From Takakia lepidozioides (Eukaryota > Streptophyta > Takakiopsida > Takakiales > Takakiaceae), in assembly GCA_030704615.1 (NCBI GenBank), contig CM060732.1, positions 15,998,001 to 16,062,000 of the forward strand: 64,000 nucleotides of DNA. The letters run 5' to 3'. Both the position numbers and the translations under genes were made by a program. This document shows positions 35,272 to 45,207 of this stretch, in pieces (within the stretch, counting starts at the first letter, position 1; every line of letters starts with the position of its first letter). Under the pieces are notes generated by a model, which saw only the letters and a list, made by a program, of their open reading frames with translations, was not told the origin of the DNA and made no database searches.

Positions 35272-36379
35272 GTGAGGTGCGCGACGTATTTTGCCACGCA
35301 GCCTAAGTTGTCCCCAAAACAACTTAGGTGGCAAGATACTTTGGCGGTGTTCGACGTGGATATCCAGTACAAACTGGGACGGAACAATGTGGTGGCCGAT
35401 GCTTTAAGTAGAAAGCAGCAGCTCATGTTGGTGTACAGGGGCGAAACGACGCTCCAAAGGAAGATCCGGAAGGCTTACCGGAAGGATGAGATGGCGAAGT
35501 CCGTGATGCGGGACTTGAGGATGGGGGTTAAATCGCAGTTCCACAATGGACTGCTCTGGTATAAGCAAAAGCGTCTCTACGTGTCGAAAGGAGGGATCAG
35601 AGATAGTCTCTTGAGGGAATGCCACGATGGCCCGCTTGCGGGCCACGGCGGAGCCAAGCGCACCGCGGCACTCTTGAAGAAAGAGTATTTCTAGCCCAAA
35701 CTGAGGGAGGAGGCCAAGGAGTATGTCAAGACATGCACCACATGCCAACAAAAGTGGAGCGAGTACAAAAAGCAAGCGGGGCTGTTACAACCCTTGCCGA
35801 TTCCAGAGGGGTCTTGGGAAAGTGTCTCGATGGATTTCATGACTGCTATGCCGCTGTCAAAAGGATTCGATGCAATCATGGTGGTGGTGGATAGGTTCAG
35901 TAAAATGAGCCATTTCATCCTCACCAAGGAGACGGCAACGGCGTAGGAGACGGGGTGACTTTGTTTCACCCACGTCTTCAAGCATCATGGACTCCTGAAG
36001 GATATTATCTCGGACCGCGATCCAAAGTTTACAAGTAAATTTTGGAGGGCACTCTGGAAGAAAATGGGGACGAGACTCAAGATGAGTACGGCCTTCCGAC
36101 CTACGACGGACGGCCAAACGGAAAGAGTGAATTCCGTGGTGAAGCAGATCTTGCGGAATTATGTGTCGGCAGACCAATCAGACTGGATAGAGCACTTGGA
36201 TGCGGCATAGTTCTGTTATAATAACACAAAACACTCCGCAACGGGAGTTTCCCCTTTCGTATTGGTCTATGGAAAAGCACCTTTGGTGCCGACAAGTTGG
36301 GCCGCCCAGGACGTTGAGGAACCGGTAGCAGCTGCGGTGCTGGAAGAACGCGAGCGTTTGTTGGAACTCGCAAAGTACA
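35272..36379 (+). pseudogene. Old Ty3/gypsy RNase H end and integrase
   Basis: Starts inside RNase H (YFATQPKLSPKQLRWQD, GRNNVVADALSR). It then shows the integrase zinc finger (HDGPLAGHGGAKRT, then CTTCQ on the far side of a TAG at 35692-35694) and the DDE core: SMDFMTAMP, IISDRDPKFTS and DGQTERVN. Further stops lie at about 35944 and 35955. The upstream protease and most of reverse transcriptase are missing, so an internal deletion probably joined LTR-side sequence to the pol end. The integrase tail is cut at 36379 by the LTR of a younger element. Confidence 0.85.
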
Positions 36380-37261
36380 TGTTAGAGGACTGTCTGGAAC
36401 TTAGACACTTATACGGGATTTATAGGGTACCCTTAATTTTGCACAGACTGAGACCAACAGGAGCCTTAGGGGTGACAGCAGCGCACTGTACAGGGGGGTT
36501 ACACAGCCCGTCACAGCCGACACAGCCAACACAGCCCGTCACAGCAGTCACAGCCGGCACAGCCAACACAGCCTGTCACAGTCGTCACAGCAGACACAGC
36601 CACACAATCAGTCACAGCCCGACACAGCCAAACACAGTCGCACAGCCAGTCACAGCCCGTCACAGTTTCACACAGCCAGTCACAGCTTGACACAGCTGTC
36701 ACGACCATAGGGAACGGAGAGCAGGACAGGGAACGATTGTGGGGAACAACACCTGCAAATGAACATGTTAGTTCACGGACGACGGTTAGTGAGGGAAACG
36801 GTTAGAGCCACGGGTAGGAAGATAAAGGGAGAAGCAGGGGCTTTTTGGGGGGGGATTCTTGGAGGCACTGGTGGGAAGCAATTCTTGGTCATGCAGGAGA
36901 GGGGATCGGGCAGAGATGAAGAACGGAAGCGAAGATGGAGAGATGATGAGTAGATGCTTGTTATATGTAAAGCTGTAGTGATATTGTAGAGCAGATTAGA
37001 GACACAATGGCTTCGGCCTGACACCTAATAAATCATAATCGGATACTTATACGATACAATCACACTGTGTAGAGAGATCTGAGTGAAGCTGTGGAATGAA
37101 TGGATGAGTTGATGGAATCCAATAGATTGATAAAGCAAACTGGTACTTAATTATCAATGGTAAGGTAGCTAACATGAATGCCAAAAGGGAAACAAATAGG
37201 AAACACCCCCATGATACACTAGCTGTAGGTCATGACTGATTGTTCTGCGCGGGCTAAGTAC
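36380..37261 (+). repeat. 5' LTR of the younger gypsy element
   Basis: Matches the minus-strand LTR at 49859-50711 from TGTTAGAGGACTGTCTGG to CTAAGTAC. It contains a CACAGCC-type minisatellite (about 36500-36690), longer here than in the other copy. It also has an AATAAA near 37028. The exact 3' end is uncertain because no clear primer-binding site follows. Confidence 0.85.
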
Positions 37262-37919
37262 TTAGAGATTTCCAACTCTTCTATCTTGGAGTTTCCGCCT
37301 CGAATAGCGAAGGGATGGGTGAGTAAAAGCCGCGCGACATTTGGCGACCATATTGGGGAACTGAGTCATGAACAACCAGATGTGACAGGCATCTGGTGGG
37401 ATCATGGTGGTTGGACCATTAAAGAATTTGAAGTGAATCAAATTCCCTGTGGAACGGAGGAAGAAAGATTGTCCAAACAATTCTTTCAAAGGTTCTTGGA
37501 ATTGCCAGACGGTGTAAAGAAAATATTCTTAAGCGAGTGCATGATGCTGATCCGGAATGGAGAAAGGAGTGATAAAGATTTATCAGGTAGCCTGTAGAGG
37601 AAGAGCACGGTGGTTACCAACATTGGTTTATGTGATAGCCTTACTATCTATTAAGCGGGTAGAGTTTGAAAGCTGGGAAAAAAGAAAGGTGAATGTTTAT
37701 ACTCATATGCATGAAGAGCTTGTACTGGTAAAGAATTGGATTCCAAAGGATATTTTGTGGATCAAACTCACACCAAGAACAGCTTTCCAGACTTGTTTGC
37801 CATATGGTTATATGGTAACGAAGACTTCAAGTATAGCCAAGGGTGCATTGAAGCTTGAAAGAAACCCAGGCATATACGAGAGATATTACAGAAGAGAGTT
37901 TTGGTTATTGCCACATTAA
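37232..37919 (+). CDS. Leader ORFs between LTR and gag
   Basis: Two overlapping ORFs, 37232-37597 (121 residues) and 37557-37919 (120 residues). The first begins in the LTR and contains ITGIWWDHGGW-like DVTGIWWDHGGWTIKEFEV and a Leu/Phe-rich helix. The second is rich in aromatic and basic residues. Its frame is the gag frame, with TAA at 37917-37919 and the gag ATG at 37941. They may form one N-terminal gag domain broken by one shift and one stop. No family is recognised, and no such domain stands ahead of gag in usual Ty3 elements. Confidence 0.5.
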
Positions 37920-37940
37920 AAGAAATGAAAGACATGGGAC

Positions 37941-39890
37941 ATGAGTGATGAAAGAGAAGCTAGACGCCAGAGATATTCAGCAAAAAGAGAAAGCTATCTG
38001 AAAGCTAATTCTCCATATCTTTGGGAGAGAGGAATAGACATAGGGGAATCATCTGGACCTCTCACACCATTAAGATCAAAGAGTACATCACCCATACCGG
38101 AAGAACTAGAGTTGGATGCCACTCCTTCTGTTTCTTTGCAAGAAAGATTAAGGGAATTGGTACAGGAAGAAAACCAATCACGAGGTGAAAGATCCGAGGT
38201 ACATCCCTGGATAAAAGATTTGACAGAAATCTTTGATAAGAGTTGGCATGGAACACCAAAAGCAGGAACTCCAGTTTTTGAAGCAGAAGGTGAAGAAGGA
38301 GAAGAGGATGTGGCAGAGCCAACGGAGAGTTCAGACTCTCCAACACCATTACAGTTGAGTTACATGAGTGAAGAAGAAACCCAAGGGCAGAACTTGGAGG
38401 ATGAAAACAGAGAGAAGAAATTGGAAGAGGAAGAATATGAAGAAGTAGACCCAACAGCTGAGGTTGAGACTACAACCAGGACATCCCAACCCGTTGGACC
38501 TGGATCAAGTGGAGCACTTGGATCACAGGCCAACGAAGGTGTCGGCTCAGGGGGATCAGGCGGGCTGCCTGGATCTGGCTCTGGGGGGACAGGGAGTGTG
38601 GGAAGTAGTGCAACTGAAGCTGGGAATACTGCGAATATCGTGGGGCCGGAAGCAGGGAGTGCTCAAGGGCCACCACTTGGTGGAAGATCCACCACAAAAA
38701 CAACAGGTCCAGAAGGACCAGCACCAGCAAGGGTGCCAGCACCTGCCAGTGGGCAGAAGGTAGGGCCACAGATGGCGTTACAACCAACACGGGCAAAACC
38801 ACCATTTCCAATATATTCAGGAAAAGGGGATCCCGATGTACACATTAGTCAATTTGAGCACATGTGTATAGTGAACAATGAGAATGGCGATGATGCCAAG
38901 ATGAGATTGTTTCCTTGTTCACTTATCAAGAAAGCAAGTGAATGGTATGCAAGATTCCCTGGTAATCATTTCCTAACCTGGAATGGCTTGAATACAACAT
39001 TTCGAAATAGGTTCAGGACAAGTAAAACTGAAGATGAAGTGTATGGAAGTTTACAACAGTTAAAGCAAAAGAAGCATGAAACTGTTGAGGAGTATATGGA
39101 AAAGATGGAATTGATGATGAAAAAGCTGGCTGCAGTACCAGCACCCGGTTTACAGAAGACTTGGTTTGTGAGTGGACTAAGACCAGAGTTGCAAAAGAAA
39201 GTGGATATGTTACCTCATAATACAGTGGAGGAGGCATTTGAAACTGCAAACAGAATTGAGCAATTGGGAATGCTCAGGAGAGAGAAAAGGGATGATGAGG
39301 ACTCTGAGGATGAGTCAGATGAAGAAGAAGAGCTAGAACTAAAAAGGAAGAGTAAAAATAAATAAAAATTGAAGAGGGATAACTATGAAAAAAGATTGGA
39401 AGAAATCTTGAAGAAGTATGCCACAGAGGCTGCAACACATTGGAGGAAGGGTGTATGGTGTGCAAAGTGCCAAAATGAAGGCCATACCACCACAGAATGC
39501 ACATGAAGGAGAAACATTGTACTATCTGTAAAATGGATAACCATTCTACTGAGAATTGTTACTACAACAGAAGGACAGCTGCAAGAGAACCTAGGCAAGT
39601 AAGGGTGCATCAGGTGCAGCCCCAGCCAAGAAGAAACAATGATCAGGACCACTATGGTAGGTCTGGTGGTTATAACAATGGCATGGAAGGGAGAGGTAAT
39701 TCAAGAGGGAATTACCAAGGAAATTCCAGAGGCAACTATCAGGGTAATCCAAGGGGGAATTACCAGCCCGGGAATCTGGATTATAGAAATAATCCAAGAA
39801 CAGACCAAGGGCGAGGACCCAATGGTGAAGAACTATGTTACTATTGTAATCAGCCAGGACATCGCAGAGCAGCCTGTTCATTTTAGATAA
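37941..39890 (+). pseudogene. Gag with three CCHC knuckles; one stop and one shift
   Basis: The first 470 residues have an acidic linker, a Gly/Ser-rich stretch, and then the retrotransposon Gag fold (YSGKGDPDVHISQFEH, ASEWYARFPG, TVEEYMEKMELMMKKL, WFVSGLRPELQKKV). A TAA at 39363-39365 interrupts the frame, which then resumes with knuckle 1 (CAKCQNEGHTTTEC). A shift near 39500 leads to knuckle 2 (CTICKMDNHSTENC) and, after GNYQGN-type repeats, knuckle 3 (CYYCNQPGHRRAAC). The protein would form the particle and bind RNA. The full layout is intact apart from the two lesions. Confidence 0.88.
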
Positions 39891-39904
39891 GACACCAGAA
39901 TGAG

Positions 39905-40882
39905 ATGAGAGCTCCTGTGAATGAGGGCCCAGTGGTGGTAGCTCACATGGTTATGCCATGTGTTGTACCAGAAGTAAGTACAATGATAGTAACAAGAAGT
40001 AAAGCCAAACTAATACCTCCAGTAGTAGAGGAAGAAGATGATAATGAAGGTGGCAATGATATGCCTGAAGATGAAGAGACTTGGAAAGATGAGAAGGAAC
40101 TGCACAAGGAAGTGGCAGATACTATAAGGGAAATGCAGAAGAGTACTGATATTCCTGTGGCAGATTCCTCTGATTCTGATGGAGAAGAAGAAGGGAGTGA
40201 GGAAGAAAGGAAGAAAAAAGATGCAGACATGCAAAGTAATGAAGAGACTTTGGCTGAAGTAATATGCCAGACCAAAGCAGAAATTACCATTGGACAGCTA
40301 TTAGCTGTGGCACCTTATTGTAGACACAGGCTGTATCAAGCAATCAATCGAATTGCCCAGGAGACAGGAAACACAAACTTGAACAGCAAGGTGACCAGTT
40401 ATAATGTGAAGCCGGAAGGGCGAGAAACAGTCATGGACTTTGATGATTCTATGCCAGTAATCCAATTGAGAATTGGAAGCACAGAACTAACTGATGTACT
40501 GATAGATGGAGGTTCTGGAGTAAATATCATGACAGACCAATTAAGGAAGAAGCTTGGTCTAAGTAACATGAAACCAGCCCCATTTACCGTAACAATGGCA
40601 GATCAAAGAAGTGTACAGCCATTGGGATTAATAAGAGGAGTTAAGATACAGATACAGAAGATGATCTTTATGATCACAGTAACTGTATTGAAGATAGATG
40701 AAATCATGGAGGCTTACTCCTTATTATTGGGACGTCCGTGGCTGAAACAGGCCAGGGTATTCCATGACTGGAATTCTCAGTTACTAACCGTGCATAATGG
40801 GATGCACGAGATACAAATTACCACAAAGAAATCTAGTAGATTACCCTGCTACAAGAAGACCTCGAGGAGTCAGAGAGTATGA
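39905..40882 (+). CDS. Retrotransposon aspartic protease
   Basis: A 325-residue ORF. After an acidic N-terminal half comes a retropepsin-like domain with DVLIDGGSGVNIMTDQL, where the catalytic Asp is followed by Gly-Gly-Ser-Gly rather than the usual [TS]-G. The flap-side motif AYSLLLGRPWLKQA, the family's LGRPWL, follows. It would cut the Gag-Pol polyprotein. Frame changes just after 40882 separate it from RT, and residual coding (DWKG, EEQEATLFA) bridges the gap. Confidence 0.85.
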   Translation: MRAPVNEGPVVVAHMVMPCVVPEVSTMIVTRSKAKLIPPVVEEEDDNEGGNDMPEDEETWKDEKELHKEVADTIREMQKSTDIPVADSSDSDGEEEGSEEERKKKDADMQSNEETLAEVICQTKAEITIGQLLAVAPYCRHRLYQAINRIAQETGNTNLNSKVTSYNVKPEGRETVMDFDDSMPVIQLRIGSTELTDVLIDGGSGVNIMTDQLRKKLGLSNMKPAPFTVTMADQRSVQPLGLIRGVKIQIQKMIFMITVTVLKIDEIMEAYSLLLGRPWLKQARVFHDWNSQLLTVHNGMHEIQITTKKSSRLPCYKKTSRSQRV

Positions 40883-40958
40883 CTGGAAAGGATGACTGGA
40901 TGAGGAGCAGGAAGCTACCCTATTTGCTGCACACCCAGAGTGGGAGCAGGTTGCAGAG

Positions 40959-42159
40959 ATGCAGCTGGAAAGCCTAAGTTGTTTAAGAGGTATCTGTTGT
41001 GGTGTAGTGACAGCAACACCAACTGAAGAGGAAACCAGCAGTTACCCATCACATTTCTATGAGGAAAGAGAAGGAGAAATGGAAATCCTAGAGGAACCAG
41101 CCACTGAGAGCGTAAAGGATGAAGTGGTGACTGGTTGGACAATCACAGCTGATGAGCAAGTGAGGGAAGTGAATGTGGGAACTAAAGAGGAACCGAGGAT
41201 GGTGAAAGTAGGAGCTGATTTGGAGCCGGAATTCTTCGAAGAAGCTAAAAGCTTGTTCATCAAATACAGAGATGTATTTGCTTGGAGCTATGAGGATCTA
41301 AAAGGGATACCACTTGAAGTCTGTCAGCATAAGATTGAACTGGAACCAGGGTCAGTACCAATCAAGCAGGCGAGGTACAGAATGAATCCCAACTATGCAC
41401 AGAAGGTTGGAGAAGAGATAAAGAAGTTGGCTGAGGCTAAGTTTATATATCCAATAGAGTATACAACTTGGTTGTCACCCATTGTGATAGTTCCCAAGAA
41501 GAATGGTAAACTAAGAGTTTGTGTGAACTACAAGAAGCTGAATGCTTGTACGAAGAAAATTCCTTTTTCCTTTGTCATTCACAGAAGCAGTATTAGACAC
41601 TGTGGCAGGCCATGAGATGTACTCATTCATGGATGGTTTCAGTGGTCATAATCAAGTGCAAGTGGCAGAAGAAGACCAAGGAAAAACAACTTTCATCACA
41701 GACTGGGGGGCTTATGCATACAAAGTCATGCCCTTTGGACTTTGTAATGCACCAGCGACCTTTCAGAGAGTGATAAGTGAATCTTTTCATGAGTATCTGG
41801 ATGATTTCATACAGGTATTCTTGGATGATTTCAGCGTGTACAGCTCTAAGAATGAGCACTTGCATAAATTGGAGTTATGTTTGGCCAGATGCAGGATGAG
41901 CGGTGTGGGCCTGAATCCAGAGAAGTGTACTTTCTGTGTGAACTCAGGGGTGCTTCTGGGACACATTGTGTGTAAAAAGGGACTTCTTGTGGATCCCAGG
42001 AAGACAGAGGCCATTAAAGCCTCTCCACCACCAGTGAATGTTAAGAATCTAAGGAGATTCCTTGGGCAAACCAGTTATTATAGAAGATTTGTCAAAAGGT
42101 ATGCACAAATAGCAGCACCATTGAGCAAACTACTGAAGAAAGATGCAGTGTTTGCCTAG
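40959..42159 (+). pseudogene. Ty3/gypsy reverse transcriptase
   Basis: Two ORFs in different frames, 40959-41615 and 41542-42159, join near 41560-41580. Motifs in order: WLSPIVIVPKKNGKLRVCVNY, YSFMDGFSGHNQV (catalytic Asp), MPFGLCNAPATFQR, and VFLDDFSVYS, the FLDD form of YxDD. GHIVCKKGLLVDPRK and RRFLGQTSYYRRFV follow at the RT end. TAG at 42157-42159 stands where the family has Trp, in FAWTxEC. Confidence 0.9.
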
Positions 42160-43320
42160 ACAACTGAATGTCAAAAGGCGTTTGAGGAACTTACACTGTC
42201 AGTAACAACTACACCTGTGCTGATTAACCCTCACTGGCATGTAGTATTTCATGTTCACTGCGATGCATCAGGAGAAGCGTTGGGAGCGGTGTTAGCCCAG
42301 AATGTTACAGGAAATATAGATTCACCTGTGTACTATGCTAGCAGGTTGATGAACAGTGCTGAAAGGAACTATAGCACAACGGAAAGAGAAGCATTGGCAA
42401 TGATCTATGCAGTGAAGAAATTCAGGCATTACCTGCTGGGCAAGAAGTTTATGTTCTATGTGGATCACCAGGCTCTGATATACCTGGTAAACAAACCTCT
42501 GATAAGCGGAAGAATAGCAAGATGGTTGATAATCTTGCACGAGTTTGAGTTCGAGGTTGTTTACAAGCCTGGGAGACTGCATCTTGTGGCGGATCACTTG
42601 TCACGGTTAACAACAGGAGAACCAGCCACAGGAATAGATGATCAATTATCAGATGCGAGTCTATTTGCAGTGGAGGTGCAGGGAAGTGCAGATGACTGGT
42701 TAGATTGGCAGTGGCCAATCAGATACTACCTTGCTCATGGTCAGTGCCCACCTAGTTATGGTAAGGAGCAGAGGAAGAGAATCGCTATCAAAGCTTTACC
42801 TTATACTATGGTAGAAAGCAGAATGTATAAGCTAGGACCTGATGGAGTACTAAAACGATGCTTGTACCACCATGAAGTAAATAAAGTCTTGGAGGAAGTT
42901 CATAAAGGAGTGGCTGGAGGTCATTTTGGAGAAGAGACTACCAGTAGGAAGATACTACTTGCAAGTTACTGGTGGCCTACTTTGTTCAAAGATGTACACG
43001 AGTATTGTCAGAGTTGTGATGAATGTCAGAGGCTAGGACCTTTGCAGAGATCTGGAAGGATGGCCTTGCATCCTACAATGCCTACGGAACCATTTCAGAA
43101 ATGGGGACTAGACTTTGTTGGACCAATTAACCCACCAGCCAAGAATACACAAAACAGGTACATAATTACAGCCACTGATTATACTACGAAGTGGGTGGAA
43201 GCTAAAGCTTTGAGGGACAACACAGCCAAGTCCACAGCAAGGTTCCCGTATGAGAACATACTTACACGATTTGGCTGTCCCTTAGAATTTATCAGTGATC
43301 AGGGAAGTCACTTCACGAAG
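42160..43320 (+). pseudogene. RNase H and first part of integrase, truncated
   Basis: In the RT frame after the TAG. RNase H has HVHCDASGEALGAVLAQN, STTEREALAMIYAVKKFRHY, FYVDHQAL and HLVADHLSRL. Integrase has the HHCC finger (HKGVAGGHFGEETTSRKI, CQSCDECQR), then GLDFVGPINPP and LEFISDQGSHFTK, giving the two Asp of the triad. The Glu-bearing part is missing, and the ORF continues only by chance into the palindrome array. Confidence 0.9.
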
Positions 43321-43339
43321 CTAAACATCCGTACTTGTT

Positions 43340-45005
43340 GGAAGAAAATACGGCACCGCATTTCCGTTCCACCTTCCCATACCTTAGTTGTTGAACGGAA
43401 ATACGGTGCCGCATTTCAGTCCCACAGCTCCATGTATGAGATACAAAAGGGAAATGCGGCGCCGCACTTCCGTTCTGGAATGTCGAAAGGTGCGATTCGG
43501 ACGGGAATGAGGCACAACATTTCAGTTCCCGTGGTTCATGATTTTCAATGTGAACGGAAATGCAGTACCGCATTTCCGTTCCCCCTTCACATACCTTAGT
43601 TGATGAATGGAAATGTCATGCCACATTTCCGTTCGGGAAAGTATAGAGGTCTCACTTGGACAGAAATGCGGTGCCGCATTTCCGGTCTGGAAAGTTTGAA
43701 GGTCTCACATGGATGGAAATGCGGCAACACATTTCCGTAGCACAGCTCCAGGCCCCATATACAAAACGGAAATGCGGCGCCGCATTTCCGTTCTAGAATG
43801 TCGGAAGGTGCGACTCGGACGGAAATGCGGTGCCGCATTTCTGTTCCCGTTGCGCATGATTTTCAGTCAGAACGGAAATGCGGTACCGCATTTCCGTTCT
43901 GTAGAGTATTAACGTCTGACGCTGGCGGAAATGCTGTGCCACATTTTCGTTCCACAGCTCCATGCCTCACATACAAAACGGAAATGCGGTACCGCATTTC
44001 AGTTCCGATGTTTCAGGATATTTCATCAGAACGGAAATGCGGTGCCGCATTTCCGTTCTGGAATGTTGGGAGGTGCGACTCGGATGGAAATGCGCTGCCG
44101 CATTTCAGTTCCGATGGTTCACGATTTTCAGTCAGAACGGAAATGCGGTACCGCATTTCCGTTCTGGATAGTATGAATGTCTCCAGCGGTCGGAATTGCG
44201 CTGTCTCAAGCGGTCGGAATCGCACTCGCTCCATGCATCAGATACAAAATGGAAATGCGGCGCCGCATTTCCGTTCTGGAATGTCGGAAAGTGCGACTCC
44301 GACAGAAATGCGGTGCCGCATTTCTGTCCCCGTTGTTCATAATTCTCAATCAGAACGGAAATGCGGTACCGCATTTCCGTTCCACCTTCACATACCGTGC
44401 TTGTTGGATGGAAATGCGGTACCGCATTTCCGTTATGGAGAGTATGAATGTCTTTTAAGGATGGAAATGTGCTGCAGCATTTCTATCCCTCAGCTCCATG
44501 CATCAGATACAAAATGGAAATGCGGCGCCGCATTTCCGTTCTGGAATGTTGGAAAAGTGCGACTCGGACGGAAATGCGGTGCCGCATTTCTGTTCCCGCA
44601 TTTCATACCGTGTTCCATTCACATGTGCTTGTTGGATAAATGCACCGGAGAGATGAATGTCTTTTAAGGACGGATTTCTATCCCTCAGCTCCATGCATCA
44701 GATACAAAATGGAAATGCGGCGCCGCATTTCCGTTCTGGAATGTCGGAAAAGTGCGACTCGGACGGAAATGCGGTGCCGCATTTCTGTTCCCGTTGTTCA
44801 TAATTCTCAATCAGAACGGAAATGCGGTACCGCATTTCCGTTCCACCTTCACATACCGTGCTTGCTGGATGGAAATGCGTTACCGCATTTCCGTTCTGGA
44901 GAGTATAAAGGTTTCCCCCCGACGGAAACTTGGTGCCGCATTTCCGTCGCTCTGGTGCATGACCAAGAAGCAATACGGAAATGCGGCGCCGTATTTCCGT
45001 CCACC
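43340..45005. repeat. Palindrome array H1, left of transposase copy B
   Basis: Best preserved array. The AAATGCGGNNCCGCATTT palindrome alternates with spacers that recur in a higher-order cycle: GTTCTGGAATGTCGGAAGG, GTTCATGATTTTCAGTCAG, ACCTTCACATACCGTGCTTG, GGAGAGTATGAATGTCT and CTCCATGCATCAGATACAAA. The palindrome centre is tied to the spacer: CG next to the CAGATACAAA spacer, TG after the GGAAGGTGCGACTCGGA spacer, TA after CAGTCAGAA. Long ORFs crossing it are artefacts of palindrome reading. Confidence 0.93.
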
Positions 45006-45207
45006 AGCAATCGAAAGAATCACTCGGGACGGGAAATCTGGAACCTCAATGGTTGCATTGTTCCGAAACAACATTGCGGCCAGTCTTGATGAGCACAACT
45101 TGGTTGTCTGACCGTTTTAACTAACAGTCCTGGCACTTGTCAGTGCGAACGTTCCTGTCTGCACCGAGAATACTGCTGGATCCACCCTCAGGAGAAACTG
45201 TCAAGAG

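Larger units (their letters stand above)
36380..43320 (+). mobile_element. Ty3/gypsy element, 5' half
   Basis: LTR, leader ORF, gag, protease, RT, RNase H and the beginning of integrase in Ty3/gypsy order. It ends inside integrase, at the residues after ISDQGSHFTK. There the sequence passes directly into the H1 palindrome array of transposase copy B. The missing part is found inverted at 49859-56035. It is inserted in the old gypsy integrase tail. Confidence 0.9.

Noticed and set aside
43798-44667. 289-residue ORF through the palindrome array
   Set aside because: The palindrome reads open in several frames on both strands (NGNAAPHF, MRRRISV, KCGAAFP). The ORF is a by-product of the repeat, with no domain.
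43340-45005. Regular palindromic repeats with spacers, CRISPR-like in look
   Set aside because: Spacers recur in a fixed higher-order cycle instead of being unique, no cas genes are present, and the setting is eukaryotic.
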